A DNA stretch of 64,000 nucleotides from an uncultured Erythrobacter sp. (lineage in GTDB: Bacteria > Pseudomonadota > Alphaproteobacteria > Sphingomonadales > Sphingomonadaceae), in contig CANKYI010000001.1 of the NCBI GenBank assembly GCA_947488085.1, positions 1,178,001 through 1,242,000 of the forward strand, written 5' to 3'. Below the pieces are notes generated by a model, which was given only the letters and a program-made list of their open reading frames with translations, was not told where the DNA came from and did not search any database. The position numbers and the translations under genes were made by a program. Below, piece by piece: positions 9,836 to 17,813 of this stretch; position 1 is the first letter of the stretch; each line of letters opens with the position of its first letter.

Positions 9836-11281
9836 TCACGCCCTCATCTGCGATAAACGCGTCTTTACCGCCGACAGATCACGCACGAACAACGCCGCCT
9901 GTTCATCGCGAGCGGCGCCTTCTAACCGCAGCAGGTAAGATGGATGCGCGGTGACCCACAATTCGGCCCCATCGTCCAGCGCAATAGCTGCACCCCGCGC
10001 TTTAGAAATGCTGACCGTTTTGCCTAACAGCCCCCGAGCCGCCGATGCACCCAGTGCCAGCACCACGCGCGGTTTGACCACCACTCGTTCTGCCTCAAGC
10101 CACCAACGGCAAGTGTCGATCTCTTTAGCCGTGGGCGAGTGGTGAATGCGGCGTTTTCCCTTTGCGCGAAATTTGAAATGTTTGACCGCATTGGTGATGT
10201 AAGCGGCGCTGCGGTCGATCCCGGCTTGTGCAAGATATTGGTCGAGCAATTGCCCCGCTGGACCCACAAATGGGAGGCCCTGCACATCCTCCTGATCGCC
10301 CGGCTGTTCGCCCACAATCATCAAAGCTGCACCGGACGCGCCCCTCCCCATAACCGCGCGTGTGCCGCAATCGGCAATCGCGCAATCGCGACATGTATGG
10401 ATGGCGCTGCTGATGGCTTTTAACGTCGCAGGCAGTTCACGCGCTTCACGTTCACCTGCCGCAACCATCCCTGCCTCGCGCGCCTGTGCACCCGCGATAA
10501 GCTCAGGGATCAGCTCCGCCTCCGGCATATTCTTCCAATATTTCTTAGGCATCTCGGCCATCATCGCCCCGACTTTCAATCGCGCGGGGTTGAAGATTGA
10601 GGCGTAATAGGACTTCCACAGCTCCTCGACCGGGTCGTCTTGCGGGGCATCGCTGCGGTCCGCCGGGCCGCTTTCGCGCATAACCTTGCCATCCCAATGA
10701 ATGCATCCGCGCGGGGTCAGGATCGACCATTTCATATTGGCAAAACGGCGCATGAAGAACCCGGCATTGGCGCGCACGATGTGATGATCAGGCTCAAACC
10801 AAGCGACGTAATATTCGCCGTCATCCGTTTCGACTTCGCGAAAGCGGACAAAGGCGTGCATTTTGTGGCTGTCTCGGCGCACCGATTTGTCGAGCTCCTC
10901 GATCCGGCGGACATCGGCATCAGCCTTATCCTCCATCGCGCGCGAATTGGATTGGAGCCGCCACAACATTCGATAGAGCAGCGCAAACCGCTCTGGATCA
11001 GAATGCAACGCGGCATTCCGAGCGAGCTTCATAAAGCGCTTACTCACACGGACAGGTGCGGCACCTCCATCCGCCACGGGTATGCGAGAGGGCCCGCCGA
11101 CCGCGAACAGATCGTCTGTTCCACCCGGCTCAACCCAACTTACTCTATCGGGCGGCACATCGCATTGGATCAAGGCGCGCGCCCGCTCCCTCCAAAAGGC
11201 GAAGTCATCGGGTGCAGCCAGATGCACAACATAATGCGAGCCCAGCGCCGCATTCTGCACCGATGGCGCGCGCGCAGCCAT
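9836..11281 (-). CDS. DUF4130 - UdgX-type uracil-DNA glycosylase/crosslinking fusion protein
   Basis: A 481-residue two-domain protein. The N-terminal half (about 1-250) matches the DUF4130 family found next to DNA-repair radical SAM proteins. The C-terminal half (about 285-481) is a family-4-like uracil-DNA glycosylase: GEQPGDQED at 324-332, an HPSYLLR motif near 446-452, and cysteines for an iron-sulfur cluster (CRDC at 297-300). It carries the KRRIH loop (376-380), which is diagnostic of UdgX. In UdgX the histidine of that loop (here His380) forms a covalent bond with DNA at the uracil site. The ATG chosen at 11281 overlaps the radical SAM stop in a TGATG junction. An upstream in-frame start at 11362 would overlap that gene by 82 bases. 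DnaE2 follows directly. Confidence 0.88.
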   Translation of the reverse strand: MAARAPSVQNAALGSHYVVHLAAPDDFAFWRERARALIQCDVPPDRVSWVEPGGTDDLFAVGGPSRIPVADGGAAPVRVSKRFMKLARNAALHSDPERFALLYRMLWRLQSNSRAMEDKADADVRRIEELDKSVRRDSHKMHAFVRFREVETDDGEYYVAWFEPDHHIVRANAGFFMRRFANMKWSILTPRGCIHWDGKVMRESGPADRSDAPQDDPVEELWKSYYASIFNPARLKVGAMMAEMPKKYWKNMPEAELIPELIAGAQAREAGMVAAGEREARELPATLKAISSAIHTCRDCAIADCGTRAVMGRGASGAALMIVGEQPGDQEDVQGLPFVGPAGQLLDQYLAQAGIDRSAAYITNAVKHFKFRAKGKRRIHHSPTAKEIDTCRWWLEAERVVVKPRVVLALGASAARGLLGKTVSISKARGAAIALDDGAELWVTAHPSYLLRLEGAARDEQAALFVRDLSAVKTRLSQMRA

Positions 11282-12525
11282 CAAAACAGCTCCAACTGTT
11301 CCTGACGCGGGGCCAGCATTGCACGCAGATCCGCGCGGTCCGTCAATGTGGTGGGTCGCCAATCCAGCGCTACCAAAAACGGGCGGACTTTAGAGATGGA
11401 TTGGGTCAGTTTCGCCACATCATCCAATCGCAATGTCCGATGCCTGCGCGCGGTGAGAATGCGTCCCACCGCGGTCGTGCCCAATCCCGGCACACGCAAC
11501 AATTGCTCCTTTGATGCGCGGTTCACATCGACCGGAAATTGTCCGCGAAACTTCAATGCCCATGCCAGCTTTGGATCGATATCCAGTGGCAGATTGCCAT
11601 TATGATCCGTCGCTTGCGCCACTTCGCCCGGTGCATAGCCATAAAATCGCATCAGCCAGTCCGACTGATACAAACGGTGTTCGCGCATCAAAGGCGGGCG
11701 TTTGAGCGGCAGAACCGCGCTTGCATCGGGGATTGGGGAAAAGGCGCTGTAATACACGCGGCGCAGACCAAAATTGCCATAAAGCGCGCTTGCCCGGCCG
11801 ACGATATCAGCATCATTGGCCGCATCCGCCCCCACAATCATCTGTGTCGATTGGCCCGCCGGGGCAAAGCGCGGCGCGTTTTTGAAACGCTTCCTCTCAT
11901 CCTTCGCCTGAATGATCCGCGACTTGGTCTTAGCCAGCGCCCCTTCGATCTGGCGCTCATCCTTGTCAGGGGCAAGCCGGGTCAGCCCTTCGCGCGTGGG
12001 CAGTTCGACATTGATCGATACGCGGTCCGCATACAGCCCTGCCTGATGGATCAGCTCAGGGTCCGCCTCTGGGATTGTCTTTAGGTGAATGTAGCCGCGA
12101 AAATCGTTCTCTTCGCGCAATATCCGCGCGCATTCGACCATCTGCTCCATCGTATGGTTTGAGCTTTTGATAATCCCTGAGGACAGGAACAACCCCTCGA
12201 TATAATTGCGCTTATAGAAATTGACTGTGAGGTCCGCGACTTCCTGGGGCGTAAAACGTGCGCGGCGCACATTCGAACTTTTGCGGTTGATGCAGTAGTG
12301 GCAATCGAAAATGCAGTGATTGGTCAACAGGATTTTGAGCAGCGAAATGCACCGGCCATCGGGGGCATAAGCATGGCAAATCCCCATCCCCTCAGTTGAA
12401 CCCACGCCTTTGCCGCCAATCGAATTCTTCTTCGCCGTTCCCGATGACGCACACGACGCATCATACTTCGCAGCATCAGCGAGGATTTCGAGGCGTTCGC
12501 GCAAAGAGAGTTGAGAATGGGCCAT
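11281..12525 (-). CDS. Putative DNA modification/repair radical SAM protein (TIGR03916-like)
   Basis: A 414-residue radical SAM enzyme with the CxxxCxxC cluster motif at Cys71, Cys75 and Cys78. Extra cysteines at 25, 50 and 59 could bind a further cluster. A C-terminal helix-hairpin-helix (about 333-360, VPGLGTTAVGRIL) suggests DNA binding. The family is known for its linkage to DUF4130/UdgX proteins; its substrate is unknown. The start at 12525 is preferred over the longer frame from 12600, because the longer form would translate through the LexA box at 12538-12552. It is the first gene of the operon with the UdgX fusion and dnaE2, with overlapping or abutting coding regions throughout. Confidence 0.9.
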   Translation of the reverse strand: MAHSQLSLRERLEILADAAKYDASCASSGTAKKNSIGGKGVGSTEGMGICHAYAPDGRCISLLKILLTNHCIFDCHYCINRKSSNVRRARFTPQEVADLTVNFYKRNYIEGLFLSSGIIKSSNHTMEQMVECARILREENDFRGYIHLKTIPEADPELIHQAGLYADRVSINVELPTREGLTRLAPDKDERQIEGALAKTKSRIIQAKDERKRFKNAPRFAPAGQSTQMIVGADAANDADIVGRASALYGNFGLRRVYYSAFSPIPDASAVLPLKRPPLMREHRLYQSDWLMRFYGYAPGEVAQATDHNGNLPLDIDPKLAWALKFRGQFPVDVNRASKEQLLRVPGLGTTAVGRILTARRHRTLRLDDVAKLTQSISKVRPFLVALDWRPTTLTDRADLRAMLAPRQEQLELF

Positions 12526-12537
12526 GATCAGAGAAAT

Positions 12538-12552
12538 GTTCCTTATATGTTC
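12538..12552 (-). promoter_or_regulatory. LexA (SOS) box upstream of the radical SAM-udgX-dnaE2 operon
   Basis: The sequence reads GTTC-CTTATAT-GTTC on the plus strand, an exact match to the alphaproteobacterial LexA consensus GTTC-N7-GTTC. It ends 12 bases before the ATG of the radical SAM gene, so bound LexA would cover the promoter start region. A second exact match precedes imuA at 16206-16220. Confidence 0.88.
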
Positions 12553-12568
12553 TCTCAATGATTTCACC

Positions 12569-12585
12569 AGTGCAAATGTTGCACT
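12569..12585. repeat. Perfect inverted repeat AGTGCAA-N3-TTGCACT
   Basis: A 7-3-7 perfect inverted repeat located 16 bases from the LexA box, in the intergenic region between the divergent radical SAM and NTF2-like lipoprotein genes. Its size and symmetry fit a dimeric repressor or activator site, but I cannot name the protein that would bind it. Confidence 0.5.
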
Positions 12586-12735
12586 TGAACGGGAACCCAC
12601 CGGCTTATGGTGCGTATAATTGCAACGGACCGGGCCCCTCTGGCGAGCAATCCTGCTCGTGATGTCGGACGTAATCGCGGCGATTTGCCGCTTTTCTGGA
12701 AAGGGGGCACCGTGCTCCCTGTAAGGGAGTATCTA

Positions 12736-13305
12736 ATGAACAAGTTCGTATACGCTTCAATTCTTGGTGCCAGCTCGCTCGCACTCGCCGCTTGCGGTTC
12801 TGATGAAGCGGCCTCTGCTGGTGCAGCAGACGCAGACCCAATCACCATGGCCGAAGTCGAAGCTGCCCAATCCGCTTGGGGCGATGGAATCGTTGCGATC
12901 GGCGCAACGTTTACCGAAGAAGGCGATTTCAGCGCACGAGCAAGCGAACATATTGCAACGCATTACGCCTATGGCGAAGATGCGACGATCCTCTTCAAGC
13001 CGACCCTGGCAGCCGAAGATCAATTCCGCGAAACCACCGAACAAGCGTTGAGCTATTTCGTAGGCACTGAGGGTACCGAAGATGGCGGTTTTGCCATTGC
13101 CCCTTACACCGCCGTTCGCTGGGAAAACAACGGGACAGTCATTTCTGACAGCGGCGACATGGCAGTGGCCATGGGCAATTATTTCTTCACCAACACAGAG
13201 GGTGAGGAAACCAAGGTCGAATATTCATTCGCTTACGAAAAAGACGAAAATGGCGAACTGAAAATCGTTCTACACCACAGCTCGCTGCCTTACAGCGCGA
13301 GTTAA
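12736..13305 (+). CDS. Lipoprotein with NTF2/SnoaL-like domain
   Basis: A 189-residue exported protein. It has a lipoprotein signal peptide with a lipobox ending at Cys20 (LALAAC). A Ser/Ala/Asp-rich linker leads to a domain (about 37-185) that looks like the NTF2-like fold: W-x-x-GI near the start, LFKPT, AMGNYFF and a terminal HHSSLPY motif. Relatives are often mislabelled as phosphoribosyl-AMP cyclohydrolase; I see none of the features of that enzyme. The start at 12736 has a good ribosome site (AAGGGAG). An earlier in-frame start at 12607 would mask the signal peptide. It lies between the two SOS operons, is transcribed away from the radical SAM operon and ends at a clear terminator. Confidence 0.78.
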   Translation: MNKFVYASILGASSLALAACGSDEAASAGAADADPITMAEVEAAQSAWGDGIVAIGATFTEEGDFSARASEHIATHYAYGEDATILFKPTLAAEDQFRETTEQALSYFVGTEGTEDGGFAIAPYTAVRWENNGTVISDSGDMAVAMGNYFFTNTEGEETKVEYSFAYEKDENGELKIVLHHSSLPYSAS

Positions 13306-13325
13306 TTAGCACGATAACGAACAAA

Positions 13326-13356
13326 GGGGCTGGAGCGTTGCTCTAGCCCCTTTTTT
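13326..13356 (+). terminator. Rho-independent terminator (probably bidirectional)
   Basis: An 11-bp stem (GGGGCTGGAGC paired with GCTCTAGCCCC, one G-U pair) with a three-base loop is followed by six Ts. It begins 20 bases after the lipoprotein stop. Preceding As on the plus strand mean it could also end transcripts of the convergent PilZ gene. Confidence 0.9.
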
Positions 13357-13372
13357 GTGACCGCCGCTGCGA

Positions 13373-13708
13373 TCAAATTCTTTGAAGTTTTTGTTTTTGC
13401 AAGCTGATATCGGCGCCATCCATTGAGCAGAGATGATCGAGCACAGCAGGATGCATTTCACCTTTGAATGACACTCCGGCAAACCGACCATCAATCCATG
13501 CGACAATACCAAGCGGGGCGTGAATTCCGCCCACCTTCATAGTGACGCGGTCACCGACAGTGGCGAATCCTCGGCTTGCCTTGATCTTGCAGCCGCTTTC
13601 CGAAATGTCGATCAGATCAACATAGACGACGCGCGACTGCACACGGCTCTTCACCATCAGGCTTAGAGGGCGGCGTTTTCTTGCGCGGGATACTTCTTGC
13701 GTAGCCAT
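13373..13708 (-). CDS. PilZ domain protein (candidate c-di-GMP binder)
   Basis: A 111-residue cytoplasmic protein that is essentially a single PilZ domain. An arginine-rich RxxxR motif lies at Arg8-Arg12 (RARKR), and a D-x-S-x-x-G motif follows (DISESG). Both contact cyclic di-GMP in this family. It lies 63 bases downstream of imuB on the same strand and ahead of the shared terminator, so it may be transcribed with the imuAB operon. What process it controls cannot be told from sequence. Confidence 0.85.
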   Translation of the reverse strand: MATQEVSRARKRRPLSLMVKSRVQSRVVYVDLIDISESGCKIKASRGFATVGDRVTMKVGGIHAPLGIVAWIDGRFAGVSFKGEMHPAVLDHLCSMDGADISLQKQKLQRI

Positions 13709-13771
13709 GCGATTGATATTGCATAAATTTGTAAACGAAAATTGAGCGAGTGGTTAAGGGGCTGTTAGTCA

Positions 13772-15442
13772 TCACGCACAAAGACCCTGCAAAAACCAAT
13801 CAGGTGCCCCTCCACGCCCGTCGCCTGCCACGCCATGGCGATAAATCCAATAACGCCGTCCGTGTGCATCCTCGATCCGATAATAATCGCGCAGCCGAAC
13901 GGTCGATTTCTGCCGCCACCATTCTGGCGCAATCCGTTCCGGCCCTTCGACCCGGGCAACATCATGCACATTCCCACGCCATCGGAACCGCTGCGGATAG
14001 CCATCAGGCGATGCATAAAGCACCGCAATCCGTTCAGGTTTGTTCAACAGTTTCAGTGGCCTTTGATGAAAGGCAAAGGCGTTTTGGGAAGCGGATTCCG
14101 GCTCCAACACAGGTCGCCAATTCTGTGCGCACTCGGGTAAGTGGCTGGCGCCGGGAACGGGACGGCGCACTGCCTGCGGGCCAAGGCGCACTGTCAATCG
14201 GTCGATGAAAGCAGAGAGCGAGGTGCCATGGCGCTCCGCTGCTGCCTCAACATCGCCCTGTCTATGAGAAAGTGACTCGGCCCAACTTGCGCGCAGTCGC
14301 ACGGTTTCGATCCCGAATCCTGCGTCAATTCCCTCCAGCTTATCCTCAAACAATCGCGTGATATGCGCAGGATCACGCGTAGCCGCTGCTAGCTCAAGCC
14401 GCCGCACAATCACCTCTCCATCGACCCGCCACAATCCCAGTTCAAGCCGCCGCGCGCCCTCACCGCGCCCCTCCAAACTGCGCGCCATATCTTTGGCAAG
14501 ATCGGACAGCACCTGGTCGAGCAATGAACGATGTCGTAATGGCTCCATCAAGCGGCGCTGAACCAGCGGCATATCCGGTGCAACCACTGGCAAGAGTGGT
14601 TCAGGTACACGACCCAGCAATTGATCGAGCCGGATCAGCGGGTTGGCAGAGGGCGATTTGCGATTGCGAAACCGGCGATGGAACGCATCGCGAGCCGCCG
14701 CCTCAGAACGATTAACCGCACCCGTCGTAATATCAGCAAGATCGCCCAAACGCTTTAATCCAAGGCGACGCAAAACAGTAAGCACATCGCTATCAAGCCG
14801 TAGGGCCGCTACCGGTAGATCGATGAGCGTGCGCATAATATCGCCTTGCCCATGGATGATCGCTGGCTGTGCCCCTGTGCGCCCAAAGTGAGAAAGTGCC
14901 CATGCCGCACCCGCTGTGGGCGCAATCGCTGTCCGGACTGCGAGCTTCCGCTTTGCAAAGGCCGTCGTGACATCGGCTAACAACCGCTGCTCTCCACCAA
15001 ACAAATGTGCCGCTGCAGTAATATCAACCAATAGGCCATCAGGCGGATCAAGCGCGCTCCACGGTCCCCAACGCTGTGCCCAAACAGCTAGCTTCTCCAG
15101 CAAGGCAAGGTCGCCTGCCGGGTCAGCCGGGGCGGTCTGTATCTGAGGGTAAAGCGTGCGCGCATCAGCCAACATCGTGCCGGCCCGGATGCTGGCTTCA
15201 CGCGCAGCATCGTTTATCGCTGCAATACGCGGTCCATGCGCCGTTTCCGTAATCAGGGCGACCGGATTGGCATCCGCGCCTTCCCCTGCATCAAGCTCCC
15301 CTTGCTCAGACGCGAGCGACAGCCGCCAGCGATCGACCGACAGTCGGGCGCACCAAATGGCCAATATCCGGCGTGGCGGTAGAGTTTGAATTGGCGGGTC
15401 TGGTGATGTCTGACTGGCGAATGCGCAGTTTTCTTTTGTCAT
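13772..15442 (-). CDS. imuB: Y-family polymerase-like mutasome protein ImuB
   Basis: A 556-residue protein with the Y-family polymerase fold but without the usual catalytic N-terminal DxD motif; the first strand reads ILAIWCARLSVDRW. It keeps VDITAAAHLFGG, helix-hairpin-helix and little-finger regions and the C-terminal ImuB extension (RWRGNVHDV to WFLQG). ImuB is thought to link ImuA and DnaE2 to the beta clamp. The only ATG that keeps the full N terminus (15442) lies 137 bases inside imuA. Even a shorter TTG start at the conserved first strand (15364) would overlap by 59 bases. SOS control is inferred from the LexA box upstream of imuA. Confidence 0.93.
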   Translation of the reverse strand: MTKENCAFASQTSPDPPIQTLPPRRILAIWCARLSVDRWRLSLASEQGELDAGEGADANPVALITETAHGPRIAAINDAAREASIRAGTMLADARTLYPQIQTAPADPAGDLALLEKLAVWAQRWGPWSALDPPDGLLVDITAAAHLFGGEQRLLADVTTAFAKRKLAVRTAIAPTAGAAWALSHFGRTGAQPAIIHGQGDIMRTLIDLPVAALRLDSDVLTVLRRLGLKRLGDLADITTGAVNRSEAAARDAFHRRFRNRKSPSANPLIRLDQLLGRVPEPLLPVVAPDMPLVQRRLMEPLRHRSLLDQVLSDLAKDMARSLEGRGEGARRLELGLWRVDGEVIVRRLELAAATRDPAHITRLFEDKLEGIDAGFGIETVRLRASWAESLSHRQGDVEAAAERHGTSLSAFIDRLTVRLGPQAVRRPVPGASHLPECAQNWRPVLEPESASQNAFAFHQRPLKLLNKPERIAVLYASPDGYPQRFRWRGNVHDVARVEGPERIAPEWWRQKSTVRLRDYYRIEDAHGRRYWIYRHGVAGDGRGGAPDWFLQGLCA

Positions 15443-16172
15443 TGCTCATAGTCCATTGTCCGGGCGCGTGGCGGCTTGCGCGGAACAGTTCTGATTTCCA
15501 AGCAGGCGCACCAGAGGCATCAGGGTTCCACTCTGGCTGCTCAGACGGTGCCGCCTCCACTCGCCAACGCATCCGAGCAGAGGAGAGGTCAGCCTGCGCC
15601 TCCAACCGCACCAACCACAGCGCCACCTCGTGTTGTTCCGCTGCAAGGCTGAGGCGGCGCGATGCGGTAAAATCGAGCGCTCGTGGATTGCCCACGACCT
15701 CTCCAATCACACAGGCGAGATCACGGCATCGCAACCCTTCCTCAAGCGCAAACAGCGCATCTTCAGGTGTCGCAGCCTCAACATGGATCAGCCTATGCCG
15801 CAGTTCATCTGGTAGACCGTGAAGATATGGCCGCCCACCACGCTGCACCGCGCGCCGATCCTGCACCCACAGGACCTGACGCCGATCTTCGGGTTCAGCG
15901 AGCGGATCATGCCCCTCCGCCGCAAATCGCAAAGCATCACGCGCTAAAGCCAACGCCACTCCGGCTCCACTGGCATCACGCTCGCTTGCAAAAATCTCGC
16001 TATGCCACGGCTGACTGGAAAGCCCCGGGCGCCAACGCCCCTCACGCGCTTTAGAAAGTGCGGTTATATCCTTGGCCGATAGGCACGGCACTGCCCCAAC
16101 TCCTTTAGAACAGGAGGACATAGGAAAATGATCGAGCGCTTTGGCGCTGGGGGGAAGCAGAGGTTTGGTCAT
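15306..16172 (-). CDS. imuA: SOS mutagenesis protein ImuA
   Basis: A 288-residue RecA/SulA-like protein. Segments such as GAGVALALARDALRFAAEG, VLWVQDR and HVEAATPEDALFALEEGLRC match the ImuA family. ImuA supports ImuB and DnaE2 in damage-induced mutagenesis. It is the first gene of the imuAB unit. The LexA box ends 33 bases upstream, and a perfect inverted repeat lies in the leader between box and start. Its last roughly 45 codons overlap imuB in another frame. Confidence 0.88.
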   Translation of the reverse strand: MTKPLLPPSAKALDHFPMSSCSKGVGAVPCLSAKDITALSKAREGRWRPGLSSQPWHSEIFASERDASGAGVALALARDALRFAAEGHDPLAEPEDRRQVLWVQDRRAVQRGGRPYLHGLPDELRHRLIHVEAATPEDALFALEEGLRCRDLACVIGEVVGNPRALDFTASRRLSLAAEQHEVALWLVRLEAQADLSSARMRWRVEAAPSEQPEWNPDASGAPAWKSELFRASRHAPGQWTMSNDKRKLRIRQSDITRPANSNSTATPDIGHLVRPTVGRSLAAVARV

Positions 16173-16184
16173 AGGAACTCATAA

Positions 16185-16200
16185 AGACTCGCCCGAGTCT
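16185..16200 (-). repeat. Perfect inverted repeat in the imuA leader (AGACTCG-N2-CGAGTCT)
   Basis: A 7-2-7 perfect inverted repeat between the LexA box and the imuA ATG. As RNA it could form a six-pair stem with a GGGC loop, ending 12 bases before the start codon and close to where the ribosome would bind. Confidence 0.5.
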
Positions 16201-16205
16201 CATTT

Positions 16206-16220
16206 GTTCCCACTATGTTC
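16206..16220 (-). promoter_or_regulatory. LexA (SOS) box upstream of imuA-imuB
   Basis: GTTC-CCACTAT-GTTC is an exact GTTC-N7-GTTC match ending 33 bases before the imuA ATG. It puts imuAB under the same control as the radical SAM-udgX-dnaE2 operon. Confidence 0.9.
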
Positions 16221-16265
16221 CATACTTAGAGAGCGATTGCAACGCCGCGCATCGCTCCCTTTTTG

Positions 16266-17672
16266 TTAGGTGAACAACCCAAAGGCCAAAATTACCGTCA
16301 GCACAATCGGGCAAACATAACGCACCAATGCGCGCCATGTCTGGTGGAGAGCGCCATCGAGGCCATTCTCATCATCAATCAAACGTGCATCCGCGATCCA
16401 GCCGACAAAGATACAGGTTAGGATTGCACCAATTGGCATGAACAGTTTGGCCGTTACCCCATCGAGCGCGTCAAAGAAGTTCGCCTCTGCAAAGATCGGG
16501 ATGAAGCCCAACGGATAGAATTCCGGCAATTCGTTGAACGACAAAGCAGACAACACACCCAAGATCGCCGCCCCAATTCCCACGATAATCGTCGCGACTG
16601 GACGCGGCAGCTTGAATTTCTCAAGCACAGTGGCTGTCGGTGCCTCCAGCAGCGAAACCGAACTGGTCAGAGCTGCAAAAAACACCATCATGAAAAACAG
16701 CAGCCCGATCAACGAACCAAAAGGCATCGCTTGAAACGCAATCGGCAATGACTGGAACATCAAGCCCGGCCCTGCGCTGGCTGAAAGGCCCGCTGCAAAA
16801 ACAATCGGGAAAATCGCCAGTCCGGCCAACAAGGCCACCCCGGTATCCGCACCCGCGATAATACCAGAGGTTTCCCCCAAATTGGTCTCGCGGCTGGCAT
16901 AAGCGCCGTAGGTCATCATCCCTGCGACGCCTAAGGACAGCGAGAAGAAGGCCTGACCCACAGCCGCAAGCATCACCTCGCCGGTGAGCTTGGAGAAATC
17001 AAAGGTGAAGAGATATGCAACCGCTTCGCTGAAATTGCCTGTGAATGCGCCGTAAATCGTGATCGCCAAAAACAGCACGAAGAACATCGGCATCAAATAA
17101 ACCGCGACCCATTCAATCCCGCTCGAAATACCGCGTGCAACGAAGAACACCGTCACTGCTAAAAAACCGAGATTGAGGCCAACCATTAGGCCGCCATTGC
17201 CAAACAGCCCCGGCAGCAAGCTCTCAATATCGCCAGCCTCGCGCCCTTCAAATGCGCCGCCGGTTAGTCCGGTTTGAAACAGATCCTGAGCAAAAACGCC
17301 GATATAATAGACAACCCAGCCACCCACGACGCAGTAAAAGCTGAGGATCAGGAAGGCGGCGAACGCACCCATAGAGCCCAAAATGCTCCAACCTCCAGAC
17401 GCATTAGAATCGCGCGCCACACGGCGGACACTTTCAGGAGCAGAGGCTTGCCCATGTCGCCCAATCAAAACTTCGGACAACAAGACCGGCAAACCAATCA
17501 ACAGCACGCAGAAAATATAGAACAGCACAAAAGCGCCGCCGCCATTCTCACCTGCTTCAGCAGGGAAGCGCCACATATTTCCAAGGCCAACCGCCGAACC
17601 GACTGCGGCCAAAATAAATGCCGAGCGTGAGGACCAGCCCTCGCGCGTGGATGAACCGGTGGATGTAACCAT
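16266..17672 (-). CDS. Sodium-dependent transporter, neurotransmitter:sodium symporter (NSS/SNF) family
   Basis: A 468-residue inner-membrane protein with about 11-12 helices. The first helix carries the NSS sodium/substrate site signature (AAVGSAVGLGNMWRFP, then ENGGGAF). Bacterial members carry amino acids or related amines with Na+; the substrate here is not predictable. It lies upstream of imuA on the same strand, but the LexA box between them suggests separate transcription. Its upstream region (17673-17813) is shared with the divergent panB. Confidence 0.92.
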   Translation of the reverse strand: MVTSTGSSTREGWSSRSAFILAAVGSAVGLGNMWRFPAEAGENGGGAFVLFYIFCVLLIGLPVLLSEVLIGRHGQASAPESVRRVARDSNASGGWSILGSMGAFAAFLILSFYCVVGGWVVYYIGVFAQDLFQTGLTGGAFEGREAGDIESLLPGLFGNGGLMVGLNLGFLAVTVFFVARGISSGIEWVAVYLMPMFFVLFLAITIYGAFTGNFSEAVAYLFTFDFSKLTGEVMLAAVGQAFFSLSLGVAGMMTYGAYASRETNLGETSGIIAGADTGVALLAGLAIFPIVFAAGLSASAGPGLMFQSLPIAFQAMPFGSLIGLLFFMMVFFAALTSSVSLLEAPTATVLEKFKLPRPVATIIVGIGAAILGVLSALSFNELPEFYPLGFIPIFAEANFFDALDGVTAKLFMPIGAILTCIFVGWIADARLIDDENGLDGALHQTWRALVRYVCPIVLTVILAFGLFT

Positions 17673-17813
17673 GATGTTCGAAAATTCCCCTGGCGACCCG
17701 CCTGTTCGCGCGGTCTGTTATAAAGCCTATGTGCAACGAAACCGCCCGCGCGCCAAGGGGCCAATTGCGGTGATGCTTTGCGTTTGCACGGCGGAGCGCT
17801 AAATGCTGAGCCT

